From CAWFFV01 sp963814985 (GTDB lineage Bacteria; Chloroflexota; Ktedonobacteria; Ktedonobacterales; Ktedonobacteraceae): 43,976 nt of DNA. The stretch lies in NCBI GenBank assembly GCA_963814985.1, contig CAWFFV010000028.1, positions 1-43,976 on the forward strand, written 5' to 3'. Of the stretch, positions 18,954 to 28,247 are shown in pieces (within the stretch, counting starts at the first letter, position 1; the number at the start of each line of letters is the position of its first letter). A program made the translations under genes and the position numbers. Under the pieces are notes generated by a model, which searched no databases, was not told where the DNA came from, and saw nothing but the letters and a program-made list of their open reading frames with translations.

Positions 18954-18987
18954 CCCCTTCCAACAGAGGGCCGTCAATCAATTCATT

Positions 18988-19014
18988 CCCGAACTTTTGT
19001 TTGAAAAGTTCGGG
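18988..19014. terminator. Hairpin between two convergent genes
   Basis: A perfect 11-bp stem (18988-18998 with 19004-19014, CCCGAACTTTT and its complement) closes a 5-nt loop. It lies 35 nt after the DUF2207 stop and 33 nt after the kinase stop on the other strand, so it can serve both. The A/T pairs lie at the loop end and there is no clear external T-run, so it is an imperfect intrinsic terminator. Confidence 0.55.
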
Positions 19015-19046
19015 ATAGCTCATGGGAACTTGCAGCCACGATGCCT

Positions 19047-20678
19047 TTATATGAGCTGCAAACGCTCAATTTGCCGTTTTGCTTCCTCGGCTTCTTCCTT
19101 GCGCTCCAGTATCTCCAGAGTTGTGCTCAAGCCTTGATAGGCATTGATATAGTTCGGGTTCAACTCGATTGCACGCTGGTAGAACGTGAGCGCTTCAGTA
19201 GAGCGATGCAGTTGGCTGAGCGTGTAGGCTTTGTTACAATAGGCGATAGCAAAGTTGGGAGCAAGCTCAATGGCCTGATCAAAGGCCATCAGGGCCTGTT
19301 CGTAACGTTTAAGCACGTTGAGCGCGATTCCTTTCGCATTGTAAGCATACGCAAAGTTGGGAGCAAACTCGATAGTACGATCATAGGCTGCAATCTCTTC
19401 TTCATAGCATTTCAGTTCACCCAGAGCATAGCCCATGTTGAAGTAAGCAGCCGGATAAGCAGCATTCAACTCAAGCGCCCGCTGACTGAAGATCAGCGAT
19501 TCGCGGTAGCGTCTCAGGTCGTTAAGCACAAGACTCTTGTTGTTATAGGCTGCTGCATCACCTGGATCAATCTGCATGGCTCGATCATGTGCCAGGAGTG
19601 CTTCGTCATAGCGCTTGAGATTTCTCAGGGCGACCCCTTTGCCGATGTAGGCAGCAGCAAAGTTCGGGTCGATGGCGATAGCTCGTTCGTAGGCCAGCAG
19701 TGCCTCCTCGAATATACCTTCGTCATAGTAGGTGTTGCCAACCGCCAGCCACTCCTCCTTCGTCTTCCGCAAGGTCATAGAGACAGCACTCCCCCCCTTC
19801 ATGCTCAGGCTGTCTACTTGCAACAATGGTTCTCGAATGGTTGGAGCATCAGAGAAACTCGATGTTGGCAGTACAGCTTGCTCAAGGGCTAGAGCGAAGT
19901 CGGTGATGGTGGCATAGCGCTGCTGTGGATCCTTCGCCAGTGCTTTGAACACCACCTGCTCAATTGTAGGTGACAGGCCGGGTACTTTTTCGCGGAGGGA
20001 GGGTGGAGGTGTATAAAGATGCTGCTGAACCAGTTCTTGAAAGGTTGTGCCCCTAAAAGGTCGCTCCCCAGCAATCCATTCATAGACAACAACAGCAAGA
20101 GAATACTGATCACTGGCCGGCTGTGAGAATCCGCTAACCTGCTCTGGAGCGATATAGGCCAGAGTTCCCGCGATTTCCTGCGAGGGATTAGCATACGAGG
20201 AATCGACCATCACAGCAATCCCAAAATCGCTGAGTAGCACCTCCTCGCGCCTACCCAGTAATAGATTTTCCGGCTTGATATCGCGATGGACCAGTTGGCA
20301 ATTGTGAGCAAAGGCCAGCGCTTCGGCAACCTGCTTGACATAAGTAACTATTAAGGAAGGTGACGGACGATTCGAGCGTGGATGGCGCTCACGTAATGTC
20401 CCATTGGGAGCATAATCCAGTACCAGAAAAGGGATGCGTCCATCCATGCCAAAGTCCAGAATGCGTATAATATAGGGGTGAATCAGCCGGGCCAGCGTGC
20501 GCGCCTCATTACGAAATGGGTCCTCAATCTGTTGAGGAATCTCCGTATTCATGACTTTTACGGCTGCAAATGTTCCCAGGTACACATGCTCTCCAAGGTA
20601 AACCGAGCCAAAACTGCCTTTCCCCAGCACATTCATGAGTTGATAGTTGCCAAGTTGTTGACCCTCATAAGTTGTCAT
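19047..20678 (-). CDS. Soluble Ser/Thr protein kinase with C-terminal TPR repeats
   Basis: A Hanks-type kinase domain spans about residues 11-270: glycine loop GKGSFGSVY, the ATP-binding Lys in FAAVKVM, catalytic loop VHRDIKPENLL, SDFGIAV (DFG) and the APEQ motif in IAPEQVSG. From about 300 to 535 there are six or seven tetratricopeptide repeats of the A-Y-N-K/G-x-A-L-x-x-L-x-R-Y-E-x-A-L type (for example AYNAKGIALNVLKRYEQAL). No transmembrane helix or PASTA domain is present, so it is cytosolic, and the TPRs probably choose partners. Start ATG 20678 overlaps the TGA stop of the upstream FAD-dehydrogenase gene as ATGA, with GGAGG 9 nt before it. That implies translational coupling, and the dehydrogenase may be a partner or substrate (inference). 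Confidence 0.92.
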   Translation of the reverse strand: MTTYEGQQLGNYQLMNVLGKGSFGSVYLGEHVYLGTFAAVKVMNTEIPQQIEDPFRNEARTLARLIHPYIIRILDFGMDGRIPFLVLDYAPNGTLRERHPRSNRPSPSLIVTYVKQVAEALAFAHNCQLVHRDIKPENLLLGRREEVLLSDFGIAVMVDSSYANPSQEIAGTLAYIAPEQVSGFSQPASDQYSLAVVVYEWIAGERPFRGTTFQELVQQHLYTPPPSLREKVPGLSPTIEQVVFKALAKDPQQRYATITDFALALEQAVLPTSSFSDAPTIREPLLQVDSLSMKGGSAVSMTLRKTKEEWLAVGNTYYDEGIFEEALLAYERAIAIDPNFAAAYIGKGVALRNLKRYDEALLAHDRAMQIDPGDAAAYNNKSLVLNDLRRYRESLIFSQRALELNAAYPAAYFNMGYALGELKCYEEEIAAYDRTIEFAPNFAYAYNAKGIALNVLKRYEQALMAFDQAIELAPNFAIAYCNKAYTLSQLHRSTEALTFYQRAIELNPNYINAYQGLSTTLEILERKEEAEEAKRQIERLQLI

Positions 20679-22366
20679 ATTTCATAACCTCCATGTAAAA
20701 CACCTTCACTCAGATCACATTCTTGGCAGGCGGCACGACCAGCAACGCGGCCAGAAAAGAGACATCCACCCAAAAATGTCCCTTCAAGAGCACGGTAGCC
20801 ATGCACACCACCACCACCGAAACCGGCAACTTCGCCAGCAGCATAGAGACCGGACAGGGGCTGACCATCGGCTTGCAGGACACGACCTGAGAGATCCGTT
20901 TCCACTCCCCCCAGAGTTTTGCGCGTCATAACCGAGAGCCGCACTGCGATCAATGGTCCAGCGGCAGGATCAAGAATACGGTGCGGCTTGGCGACGCGAG
21001 TCAGCTTATCACCGATATAGGCACGCGCCCCACGAATAGCCATGACCTGGGCATCTTTCCCAAACGGGTTGGTGATCTGGCGATCACGGGCAACGATGAC
21101 TCGCTCAAGCTCTGTCAGATCGATCAGTTCCTCGCCAGTCAGAGCATTCATTCTCTGCACCAGTTTCGGCAGTGTGTCACATACAAGAAAGTCCACCCCG
21201 CGCTTCTTAAATGCCTCAACCGGCCCTGTTGCGCCTGGAAGCGCTCGACTCAGCGTTTTCGAGATACTGCGGCCCGTGAGATCCGGGTTCTGCTCAGACC
21301 CCGATAGGGCAATTTCACGTGCCATGATACGCTGATTGAGCAGAAACCACGAATAGCCATACCCGGTAGAGAGGATATGCTGGAGAGCACCCAGCGTGTC
21401 AAAGCCAGGGAAAAGTGGAATTGGCAGACGCTGCCCACGCGCATCCAGCCACAATGGCGATGGTCCAGACAAAATGCGTATGGCATGGTTGCTCCAGATC
21501 GGCGCGAAGTTGTGAATGCCCTCTGGATAATGCCACATCCGATCAGAGTTGATGAGATGTCCACCACTGGAGGCGATCACATCCAACATGCGCCCATCCA
21601 CATGGTCAGGGACACCCGAAATTAGCTGCTTCGGTGGTTCGCCCAGGCTTTTGGGCCAGTTGCGACGCACCAGTTCGTGATTGCCACCAATACCACCGGA
21701 AGTGACAATCACTGCCTGGGCTTTGAGAGTGAACTCACCCACGACCACCCGAGAACTCGGCATGCCACGCTCTGCGGCATCTGGTTCCAGCACTTCCCCG
21801 TAGACGCCATCAACCACGCCATTAGTCATAGTAAGTTCGGTCACACGATGCCGGAAACGCAATGTGACTAATCTTCGCTGCTCACCCTCACGCACACGGC
21901 AAACAAACGGCTCTAACACGCCCGGACCTGTCCCCCATGTGACATGGAAGCGGGGAACCGAATTGCCATGTCCGGTCGCAAGATAGCCACCACGCTCCGC
22001 CCATTGCACCACAGGGAAGAAGCGAATACCTTGCTTATGCAGCCAGGAATATTTCTCGCCCGCTGCAAAATCGACATAGGCTTCTGCCCAGCGACGAGGC
22101 CACAGATCTTCTTCCCGATCAAACCCGGCGCTACCAAGCCAATCTTGCAGAGCCAGATCATGGGAATCGCGAAGGCCCAGTCGCCGCTGCACCGGCAAAT
22201 CAACCAGGAATAGGCCCCCAAAAGACCAGAACGCCTGCCCGCCAAGCGACGCCTCTGGCTCCTGATCAAGCACGATCACACTCCGACCTGCGTCAACGAG
22301 TTCAGCGGCAGCCACCAGACCGGCCAGACCTGCACCGACAATAATCACGTCAGCATCATTACTCAT
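20675..22366 (-). CDS. FAD-binding dehydrogenase (fumarate reductase/ketosteroid dehydrogenase fold)
   Basis: Residues 6-40 form the Rossmann FAD site (VIIVGAGLAGLVAAAEL, ending in an acidic LDQE). The body follows the flavoprotein dehydrogenase plan with GGQAFWSFGGLF near 60, VTSGGIGGNHELV mid-protein and a C-terminal FAD-closing segment GLYAAGEVAGFGGGGVHGYRA. This matches the group annotated as FAD-binding dehydrogenases related to 3-ketosteroid delta-1-dehydrogenase and fumarate reductase. The start was set at ATG 22366, which has GGAGGAG 7 nt upstream; the open frame extends 41 codons further without support. Length is 563 residues and it appears cytosolic. It probably removes hydrogens alpha,beta to a carbonyl, or the reverse; the true substrate is unknown. 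Its last base pairs overlap the kinase start. Confidence 0.85.
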   Translation of the reverse strand: MSNDADVIIVGAGLAGLVAAAELVDAGRSVIVLDQEPEASLGGQAFWSFGGLFLVDLPVQRRLGLRDSHDLALQDWLGSAGFDREEDLWPRRWAEAYVDFAAGEKYSWLHKQGIRFFPVVQWAERGGYLATGHGNSVPRFHVTWGTGPGVLEPFVCRVREGEQRRLVTLRFRHRVTELTMTNGVVDGVYGEVLEPDAAERGMPSSRVVVGEFTLKAQAVIVTSGGIGGNHELVRRNWPKSLGEPPKQLISGVPDHVDGRMLDVIASSGGHLINSDRMWHYPEGIHNFAPIWSNHAIRILSGPSPLWLDARGQRLPIPLFPGFDTLGALQHILSTGYGYSWFLLNQRIMAREIALSGSEQNPDLTGRSISKTLSRALPGATGPVEAFKKRGVDFLVCDTLPKLVQRMNALTGEELIDLTELERVIVARDRQITNPFGKDAQVMAIRGARAYIGDKLTRVAKPHRILDPAAGPLIAVRLSVMTRKTLGGVETDLSGRVLQADGQPLSGLYAAGEVAGFGGGGVHGYRALEGTFLGGCLFSGRVAGRAACQECDLSEGVLHGGYEI

Positions 22367-22866
22367 CAATTTACTCCTCCCAGGCATATAGCAAGGATTA
22401 CTCCCCAGGACAACCATTTTACCAATATTGCACTGAACTGTCCAACACTGTAACATCCACTTCGATTTTTCCTCTTGCCCATCTTCCACGTTTGGGCACT
22501 CTACGAAAGTGAATCAGCCTCACCTCTTCTACATAGAATCATTTCTACATGTATTTTCCAGGCTTACGTATACTATTTTTGAGATGATACTCACCATTCA
22601 TAACTGAAAGCATATGCTCACAATAGCACAGGAGCCATCACGTAAGTACCATTACTTTTGATCCCAGGAGTGTATTGATATACTCAGCAATATGATAAGG
22701 AGCGGGTAAAGGAGAGCTTCCACAGTGATGCTCTTTCACTCCATATGATCAAAAGTGACATGCTCTCTGTCTTCCTGGTGATGTATTTCTTGTACTCTGA
22801 GGCCTGGTGGAGTGTTCGTGGAGTGTTCCTTCAACAGTGATGCCATTGTAACAAAGGAGAACGTTC
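22367..22866. other. 500-nt divergent control region with short repeats
   Basis: No gene is supported. Visible elements are a perfect tandem 11-mer GTGGAGTGTTC at 22807-22828, inverted arms ACTTTTGATC at 22654-22663 and GATCAAAAGT at 22747-22756, and the word ACAGTGATGC once near 22720 and again near 22835. These surround the start of the lipoprotein gene and may be regulator sites. Confidence 0.4.
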
Positions 22867-25174
22867 ATGAGAACGCACACACATCCGCAACGTCTATTCA
22901 TAGGTATCCATGTTGCTGTGTTCCTTGGTCTGCTGCTTACGGCTTGCGGCAACAACACGAGCAGTGGGAGTAGGTCTAATCGGACTCTATTGCCGGGAAC
23001 AGCAGCATCACCGCCAAATGTGCAATCAGCAGTAAGTGGGGATAACATTCCCCGGTCCGAGCAAGCAAATATCACGCTCGGTCCGCAAGCCTGCCCGGAG
23101 CCGGTCAAGAATCCCTCTCATTGGGATTCGATCCTCGGCACAAGTAGTGGAATTAATAAGGTTGAGAGCGTCAGTTGTGCAAATATACTGGGCGATACTT
23201 CACTTCAGGCGATGGTCACGGTACGTTACGCCGATAGCGATGCCCAACTAGATGTCTATGTCTATACTAATCTCACCAATGCTCAACCCAAACAGATCTT
23301 CGCTGTACATGGTCTTGTCAAGGGAGATGCCAGGATTAGCCTCTATAATACGCTTATGACAGCAGAGGTTGATAAGAACTCAACTCTCAATGCAGACAGA
23401 TCCATTGGGGCAATGACACAAGATCTTTTTCGTGAGTTCGAGGCATCGGCAGATAAGACAACGCTGATACAAACTATCTTTCCTGGTATCTTTCCTGATC
23501 TGACACGCTATCAGGCAGAGGCTGATCAGGTGCAGGTGAATCAGGGCAATGAGACATGGAAGAATGATGCAGCACAACTCACCAGAGCTATGGTGAGCAA
23601 GTTCTTTGGCTGGAAACGTGCAGTGTCAGCAACAGTCACCAGTGGCGGGGGGCCACATGATCTCTCGGCCAATGTCAGTGTCTCTGAGAAAGCTAACCAG
23701 AGAGGACAAAAGCAAGGTTCTATCATCAATGTAGAACTGAGCCGCCTGGAAGGGAATAGCCATAATATGTGGACGGTGATTGCTGTGCAGGATGCCTCCT
23801 CTCTTTCGATCACTACCCCCGTACCGCTCAGTCTGGTCCGTAGTCCGTTGAAAATCGAAGGGAATGGCACTGCATTTAAGGGGAACATTGGACGAGCCGT
23901 TGTCTACGATCATCTCTATACAGATATTGGTCATGCGAGAATAACAAGCCAAACCAGTATGGGAATCAGCTCATTCTCAACTACACTGCTGTACAATGTA
24001 AGCTTCTTGAATGGCAATCAGGAGGGGATACTTGCGGTCTATGAGGCCAATGGAGGCATGAGCAATGAGATTGAGACTGCGGTCATGATGAAGGTACTGC
24101 TTAATCCTCAATCTGGTCAGGCGTTGGGTGCTTTACCCTGTCCCGATAATGTACAAAATCCGGCCTATTGGGATGCACTCTTGCCGCTTCCGCGCCATGA
24201 TGCGCAGGCCGATAGTGTCAGTTGTGGTAATTTGATAGGAGACTCTTCCCTCCAGGCTCTGGTGTCGGCTCATTTGATCGGCTGTGGCCCTGCTATGTAC
24301 AGCTTCTTTGTCTTTGACAATATCAGCGATGCGCACCCAAAAGTGCTCTTTCAACTGGACGAGCCTGTACCACGGCGACGCGCAGATTAGTAACTACAAT
24401 ACAATCATGACGGCAGAGGTGGATCAGAATTCGAGCATCAACAAAGGTAAGGGAGATAACCATGTAACAGTTGATCTGTTCCGTGAGTTCAAGTGGACTA
24501 CGAATGCAGCTTCAGGGTCCTTTGAGCAAGTTGCCTTCCCTGGTATCTTCCCTGATCTGACACGCTATCAGGCAGAGACAGATCAGCAAATGGTGGAAAA
24601 TGGGCAAGACCAGTGGAAAAACGATGCGGTGAAGACAGCTCAAGCGATGGCAGCGAAACTGCTTAACTGGACGGCAAATGCTTCCAGTAATGTGTTGAGC
24701 GGCGGTGGATCAGGTGACATTGATGCCACAATACGGCTGGTGAGTCCCTATCCAGGAGGAAGAGCCATCAAGGTCACACTCAGTCGCCTGGAGGGAGTAG
24801 ATGGAAATATATGGGAGGTGATTGGGGTCACGTCCGGTGACCTGACCGTGATCTCTCCGATGTCACTGGAGACGCTGGTGAGTCCCATAACCATGGGAGG
24901 TACTGGAAGTGCTTTTGAAGGGGTCGTCGGTCAGGCCTTTGTGTTTGATCACCTGTATACGGCTATCGGACAGAATAAAGTGACCGCAGGTGGTATGGGA
25001 CAGACAACCTATACCAGCAGTGTTACTTATAATGCCTCCTTTCAGGGAGTACAGGAAGGGCTGATAGCGATCTACGCCTACAGCCAGACTGATAACTCGG
25101 TTGCCAGTGCCGTAATCCAAAAGGAATTGCTCAGTTCCGATGATCACACAATTCAAAAAACACTTGCCTGCTAG
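22867..25174 (+). pseudogene. Lipoprotein made of two tandem units ending in Gmad2-like domains, one frameshift
   Basis: AAAGGAG lies 7 nt before the ATG. Residues 1-27 are a lipoprotein signal with lipobox LTACG. Two homologous halves of about 350 residues follow. Each begins with CPxxVxNPxxWD and SVSCxNxxGDxSLQA, continues with LMTAEVDxNS and FPGIFPDLTRYQAE, and ends with a beta domain (SPLKIEGNGTAFKGNIGRAVV; SPITMGGTGSAFEGVVGQAFV) that resembles the Gmad2 immunoglobulin-like domain of spore germination proteins. A slip near 24362 in the second half breaks the frame; the remainder reads on cleanly to 25174. Restored length is about 769 residues. A surface-anchored role is likely. A strong terminator follows at once, so it is a single-gene unit. 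With only one shift it may be functional in reality. Confidence 0.75.
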
Positions 25175-25180
25175 ACTGCT

Positions 25181-25234
25181 CAACCCAACAAGGTGGGAAT
25201 CGCTCGTTGGGCGATTCCCACCTTTTTGGGTTGA
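25181..25234 (+). terminator. Strong intrinsic terminator after the Gmad2-like lipoprotein gene
   Basis: A 14-bp stem (AAGGTGGGAATCGC at 25190-25203 with its complement at 25211-25224) closes a 7-nt loop. A T-run follows, and an outer CAACCCA/TGGGTTG pair encloses the whole. The first stem base is 15 nt after the stop codon. Confidence 0.85.
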
Positions 25235-25446
25235 ATATCGCACAAACAACTCAATAAGCTGATATCTCCGTGGTTTTGGTTAGCCGAGCAAGGTGACTTC
25301 TCTCCTATCAAAATCCCAGCTTGCTGTTATCCGGGTATGGAGAAGATACCAAAAGCAGTTCTCAGCCGTTTCAACAATAGAATTATATTTACCGATTTGT
25401 ATGTATATTTGCGTGTTCAAGGAAGACAGGAGAAGGATCTTATTTT

Positions 25447-26560
25447 ATGAAATGGTATCCCTATGGTCACGATTTCGGCAATGCGGAAATTGGAGGAGTT
25501 ACAGTTATTGGGGGGAAAATACATTCCCTCAGTATTCCCACTGCATTTGCCAAGGTTGATACAAATGCGATGCGTAACCTTGGTATTAACGTGGATCAAT
25601 CTAATGTACATGTGATCCAGTTTTCTGAAGAAGAGATGGCACACGCAGTTGGTGATCTTGCACTACAGCAGTCAATTGAGATATATCACGGGCGAGGTGA
25701 TATCCAGCGTTATTCCAGCAAATATAGTCTGCGTGGCTTGTTGACAATAGCGGCTACATTGATTCCTGACGAAGAATTTGGCCTTTACGTGGTCGCAGGA
25801 CTTCCTACAGAGACATACATCAAGAACCCGGCAATGCGCAATACCATTAAAACCCAGCTTGACGGCACATACCACTTTATGCTCAAGGGTACCCCCCCTT
25901 TGCGGAGCGTGACTGTTGAGATCGCGACGGTGGTGATGGAAGGCGCTGGAGCACTCATCGCCTACGGCGACAAATCCTCCAGTAAGACAGCTGAAAGTGC
26001 TGTCATTGACATCGGGGGCCGAACGACCGATCTGTATGTGGCTCGGGGACAGGTTCCTGTGATTGAATACTGCAAAGGCAAGCCATTAGGGGTGGAGTTA
26101 GCGACTCAGATGATGATAGATGCCTTTGAGAATAAACATGACCGTCCGCTCTCCTTACTTGAAGCGCGCGAAATCATGCATGCCTATGCCTCACAGGGAG
26201 AGATCAGTTATCCCGAAATTTCCGCATATGGGAAAACAATCGGCAAGTATGATTTGGAACGCCTGGCGAAAGAAGCTGTAACACAAGTGGGCAGTGAAAT
26301 TGCATCCTTTCGTGTCTTCTGCCTGGCGACAGAGCGACCGTGATGCTGTGGCAGCAAGCTTCAAACCGGTCCTTAATATTGGGGGAGGCGTCTACTATTT
26401 CTACAAATTCCTGAAACAGCGCATTCCCCATCTCTCGCGGCCGGATGACCCTATTCATGCTAATGCGCTCGGTTATTGCAATCTGGCCAGTCGTCTCTTG
26501 ATTCGTAAGACTCAAGCTGGGGCTAGCAATGGCGTCTTGAAGGAGAGCCATAAAGTATAA
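25447..26560 (+). pseudogene. ParM/StbA-like actin-fold ATPase, one frameshift
   Basis: Actin-like ATPases of this group polymerise with ATP and move DNA or organise the cell. AAGGA lies 9 nt before ATG 25447. Phosphate-1-like residues GHDFGNAEIGG are near the N-terminus, followed by LYVVAGLPTETY and the phosphate-2 motif VIDIGGRTTDLYVARG. The adenosine motif NIGGGVYYF and the typical end DPIHANALGYC lie in the next frame, after a slip near 26310 where TT has become TTT. Restored length is 370 residues, normal for the family. A small partner gene follows after 21 nt. No plasmid replication genes are nearby, so this would be a chromosomal system or an integrated relic. Known Ktedonobacterial genomes contain such ParM/StbA-family genes (recall). 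Confidence 0.75.
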
Positions 26561-26581
26561 CTACGAGAGAGAGAATATTGT

Positions 26582-27045
26582 ATGTCACAAACCACACCGG
26601 AAAAGTTTTTGTATTTTACTGTTGGCCTGCTTAAGGATTCTTTTGCACTGGATGCGCTTCGGCAAGATGCTCTCAAACATCACATGATTGACCAGCCAGG
26701 TCAGCTTATTGCCCTCCGCCTGACAGAATACTACGAAATGATGACCCAGGGTGTCGTACAACCTGTCGTACGAGTTCCGGCTATTGTGACGCCTGTCGAG
26801 AGCGGAGGCGGTAAAGAGAAGATGGCATCAGCGACGGCTCATACCTCACCTCCGTCTTCTCCCACTCCTCCCCCACACCTTCATCACCGTCGGCAACGGC
26901 TCAACCCAGCCATCAGAACGCTTTCCTCAATCAGATAACTGGTAGAATGCGAGTCTTACACCAAAACGGCGAGAGTATTATATCCACCTCTTCTACTACT
27001 GACCAGAACGCAGATGAGGCTGCTGACTACTGGAGCACACTTTAA
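26582..27045 (+). pseudogene. Small partner protein of the ParM-like gene, frameshifted in a C-run
   Basis: The first 80 residues are folded-looking (EKFLYFTVGLLKDSFALDAL, QPGQLIALRLTEYYEMM), followed by a Ser/Pro-rich linker. As written the frame stops at 26938, but the C-run at 26870-26874 has lost one base. With six Cs the frame goes on through SHQNAFLNQITGRMRV to a stop at 27043-27045, giving 154 residues, and a textbook terminator begins 4 nt later. That placement argues that the longer form is the real one. Position right after an actin-like ATPase suggests a ParR-like DNA-binding adaptor; sequence alone does not prove this. Confidence 0.6.
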
Positions 27046-27048
27046 ATT

Positions 27049-27095
27049 GATCCCACTGGCGAACCGTTTTGGCTCACCAGTGGGATCATATTTTT
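27049..27095 (+). terminator. Intrinsic terminator of the actin-like operon
   Basis: A perfect 11-bp stem GATCCCACTGG (27049-27059) pairs with 27077-27087 and is followed by ATATTTTT. It begins 4 nt after the restored stop codon of the partner gene. Confidence 0.85.
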
Positions 27096-27167
27096 CTCGA
27101 TTATTCCTACACAAACCACTACAAAGGCAAACATTCTACGCATTATACATAGACTGCTTGATGTGTG

Positions 27168-27398
27168 TCAGCACGCAATGCCCCCTTGACAGGGGATGGC
27201 ATCATGTTTGATGCTGCAATCAAAACACAGTGGCACAACCACCGTTGTAAGGTGGCATGGTTGAACCTTTTCTTTTGTCCATCCGCACGCTGCACAGTGC
27301 TGCTTTGGTCCAGATGGCTGGCCAAACGTAGATTTTTGCAGTCCCAGAATAAGACAGATTACGCCGATCAAGACGAGGCAGAAGATAGGCCATTGCAT
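27168..27398 (-). CDS. Small membrane-anchored zinc-finger protein
   Basis: 76 residues, with an ideal AAAGGAGG 7 nt before ATG 27398. Residues 2-21 are one transmembrane helix (PIFCLVLIGVICLILGL). The rest is soluble and carries two Cys pairs, HCAACGW at about 34-39 and LCFDC near 57-61, with a Trp after the first pair and several His, a zinc-ribbon-like pattern. I do not recognise the family. It lies convergent to the actin-like operon, with the terminator between them. Confidence 0.65.
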   Translation of the reverse strand: MQWPIFCLVLIGVICLILGLQKSTFGQPSGPKQHCAACGWTKEKVQPCHLTTVVVPLCFDCSIKHDAIPCQGGIAC

Positions 27399-28247
27399 GC
27401 AAACACCTCCTTTAACTGCTGAAAAAGCTTGTGTGCTTTCTCCTACAGTATTATTCTTTTTGCTGTGCCTTTATCCGGTTGTTTGCTCTTTTTCGTGCAA
27501 CTTCTCGTTGCTCAAAGAAAAGATGAATATGTTTCCCTGTCGTCATGATGGCTACACATCCATTCAAAATGACGAAAGGTGAGAGCGAAACAAGACAAGA
27601 CAAGATAGCGGTTTCTGAACGAGAGTTCTGAGTGCTTATGAACTCATTTAACTTCTGTATAAGGGATCGCGTACAGAGTGGAAGGTAAGGGTAAGGAAAC
27701 ACATAGTCTTCTGTCCATTTGATGCTTGTTTCAGTTCTGCTTTTAGGCCGTGAGAACCGGCAAATATACCCTTGTGCAGCTAATGGCGTATACCATCTAG
27801 TGACAAAAAACGTTCTTCACTGTTTTGCCATAAGAGAAGGGAGGCTGACATTGTCGAGGCGGATAATGCACAAAAGAGCAATGTCAGAGGTTGGATTCTG
27901 TATGCTTTCACTGTGCATCTCCTTTCTGATTTTGCGAGGATGCTTTACAATTCTTCAACTAGTATAGCATAATCTACGTTAATTTTCAAGGTTTTTTGTC
28001 CCCAAAAACACTTTAAATGGACCTGTTTAGGAACTTGAATCTTCTCATTGCTAATAGATAATTCTGAGATCTTCTCATAGGCTCCTGTCGTGACCTACAA
28101 TATACAACATGTTGTCAGTTTTATCAGGGTAACTCATCGTTCCCATGACTGAAATGGCTTTTACAAAAAGAGAGTTTGTCCGATTGTGTTTCTCAAGGAG
28201 TGCGTTGTTCTCAGAAGTGCTCTGTCACCATTTAAGGAGGATATGTA
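27399..28247. other. 850-nt gap upstream of egtB without a supported gene
   Basis: A minus-strand open frame (27451-27702) encodes a hydrophobic stretch followed by a Lys/Arg-rich tail but could start only at a GTG with no ribosome binding site, so it is left uncalled. A plus frame at 27719-27967 likewise lacks support. The A/T-rich part after 27960 and the 120 nt before 28248 probably hold the egtB promoter; I cannot place -35 and -10 boxes securely. Confidence 0.4.

Noticed and set aside
19041..19892. 283-codon open frame on plus
   Set aside because: Antisense to the TPR repeats of the kinase; the repeated pattern is only the mirror of the TPR codons.
25240..25446. ParC-like centromere repeats upstream of the actin-like gene
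   Set aside because: I looked for tandem 10-12-mers as in plasmid centromeres and saw none; only A/T-rich promoter-like sequence.
27451..27702. 83-codon minus frame with hydrophobic segment and basic tail
   Set aside because: Only a GTG start without a ribosome binding site; open frame extends upstream to a stop at 27817-27819 with no start codon.
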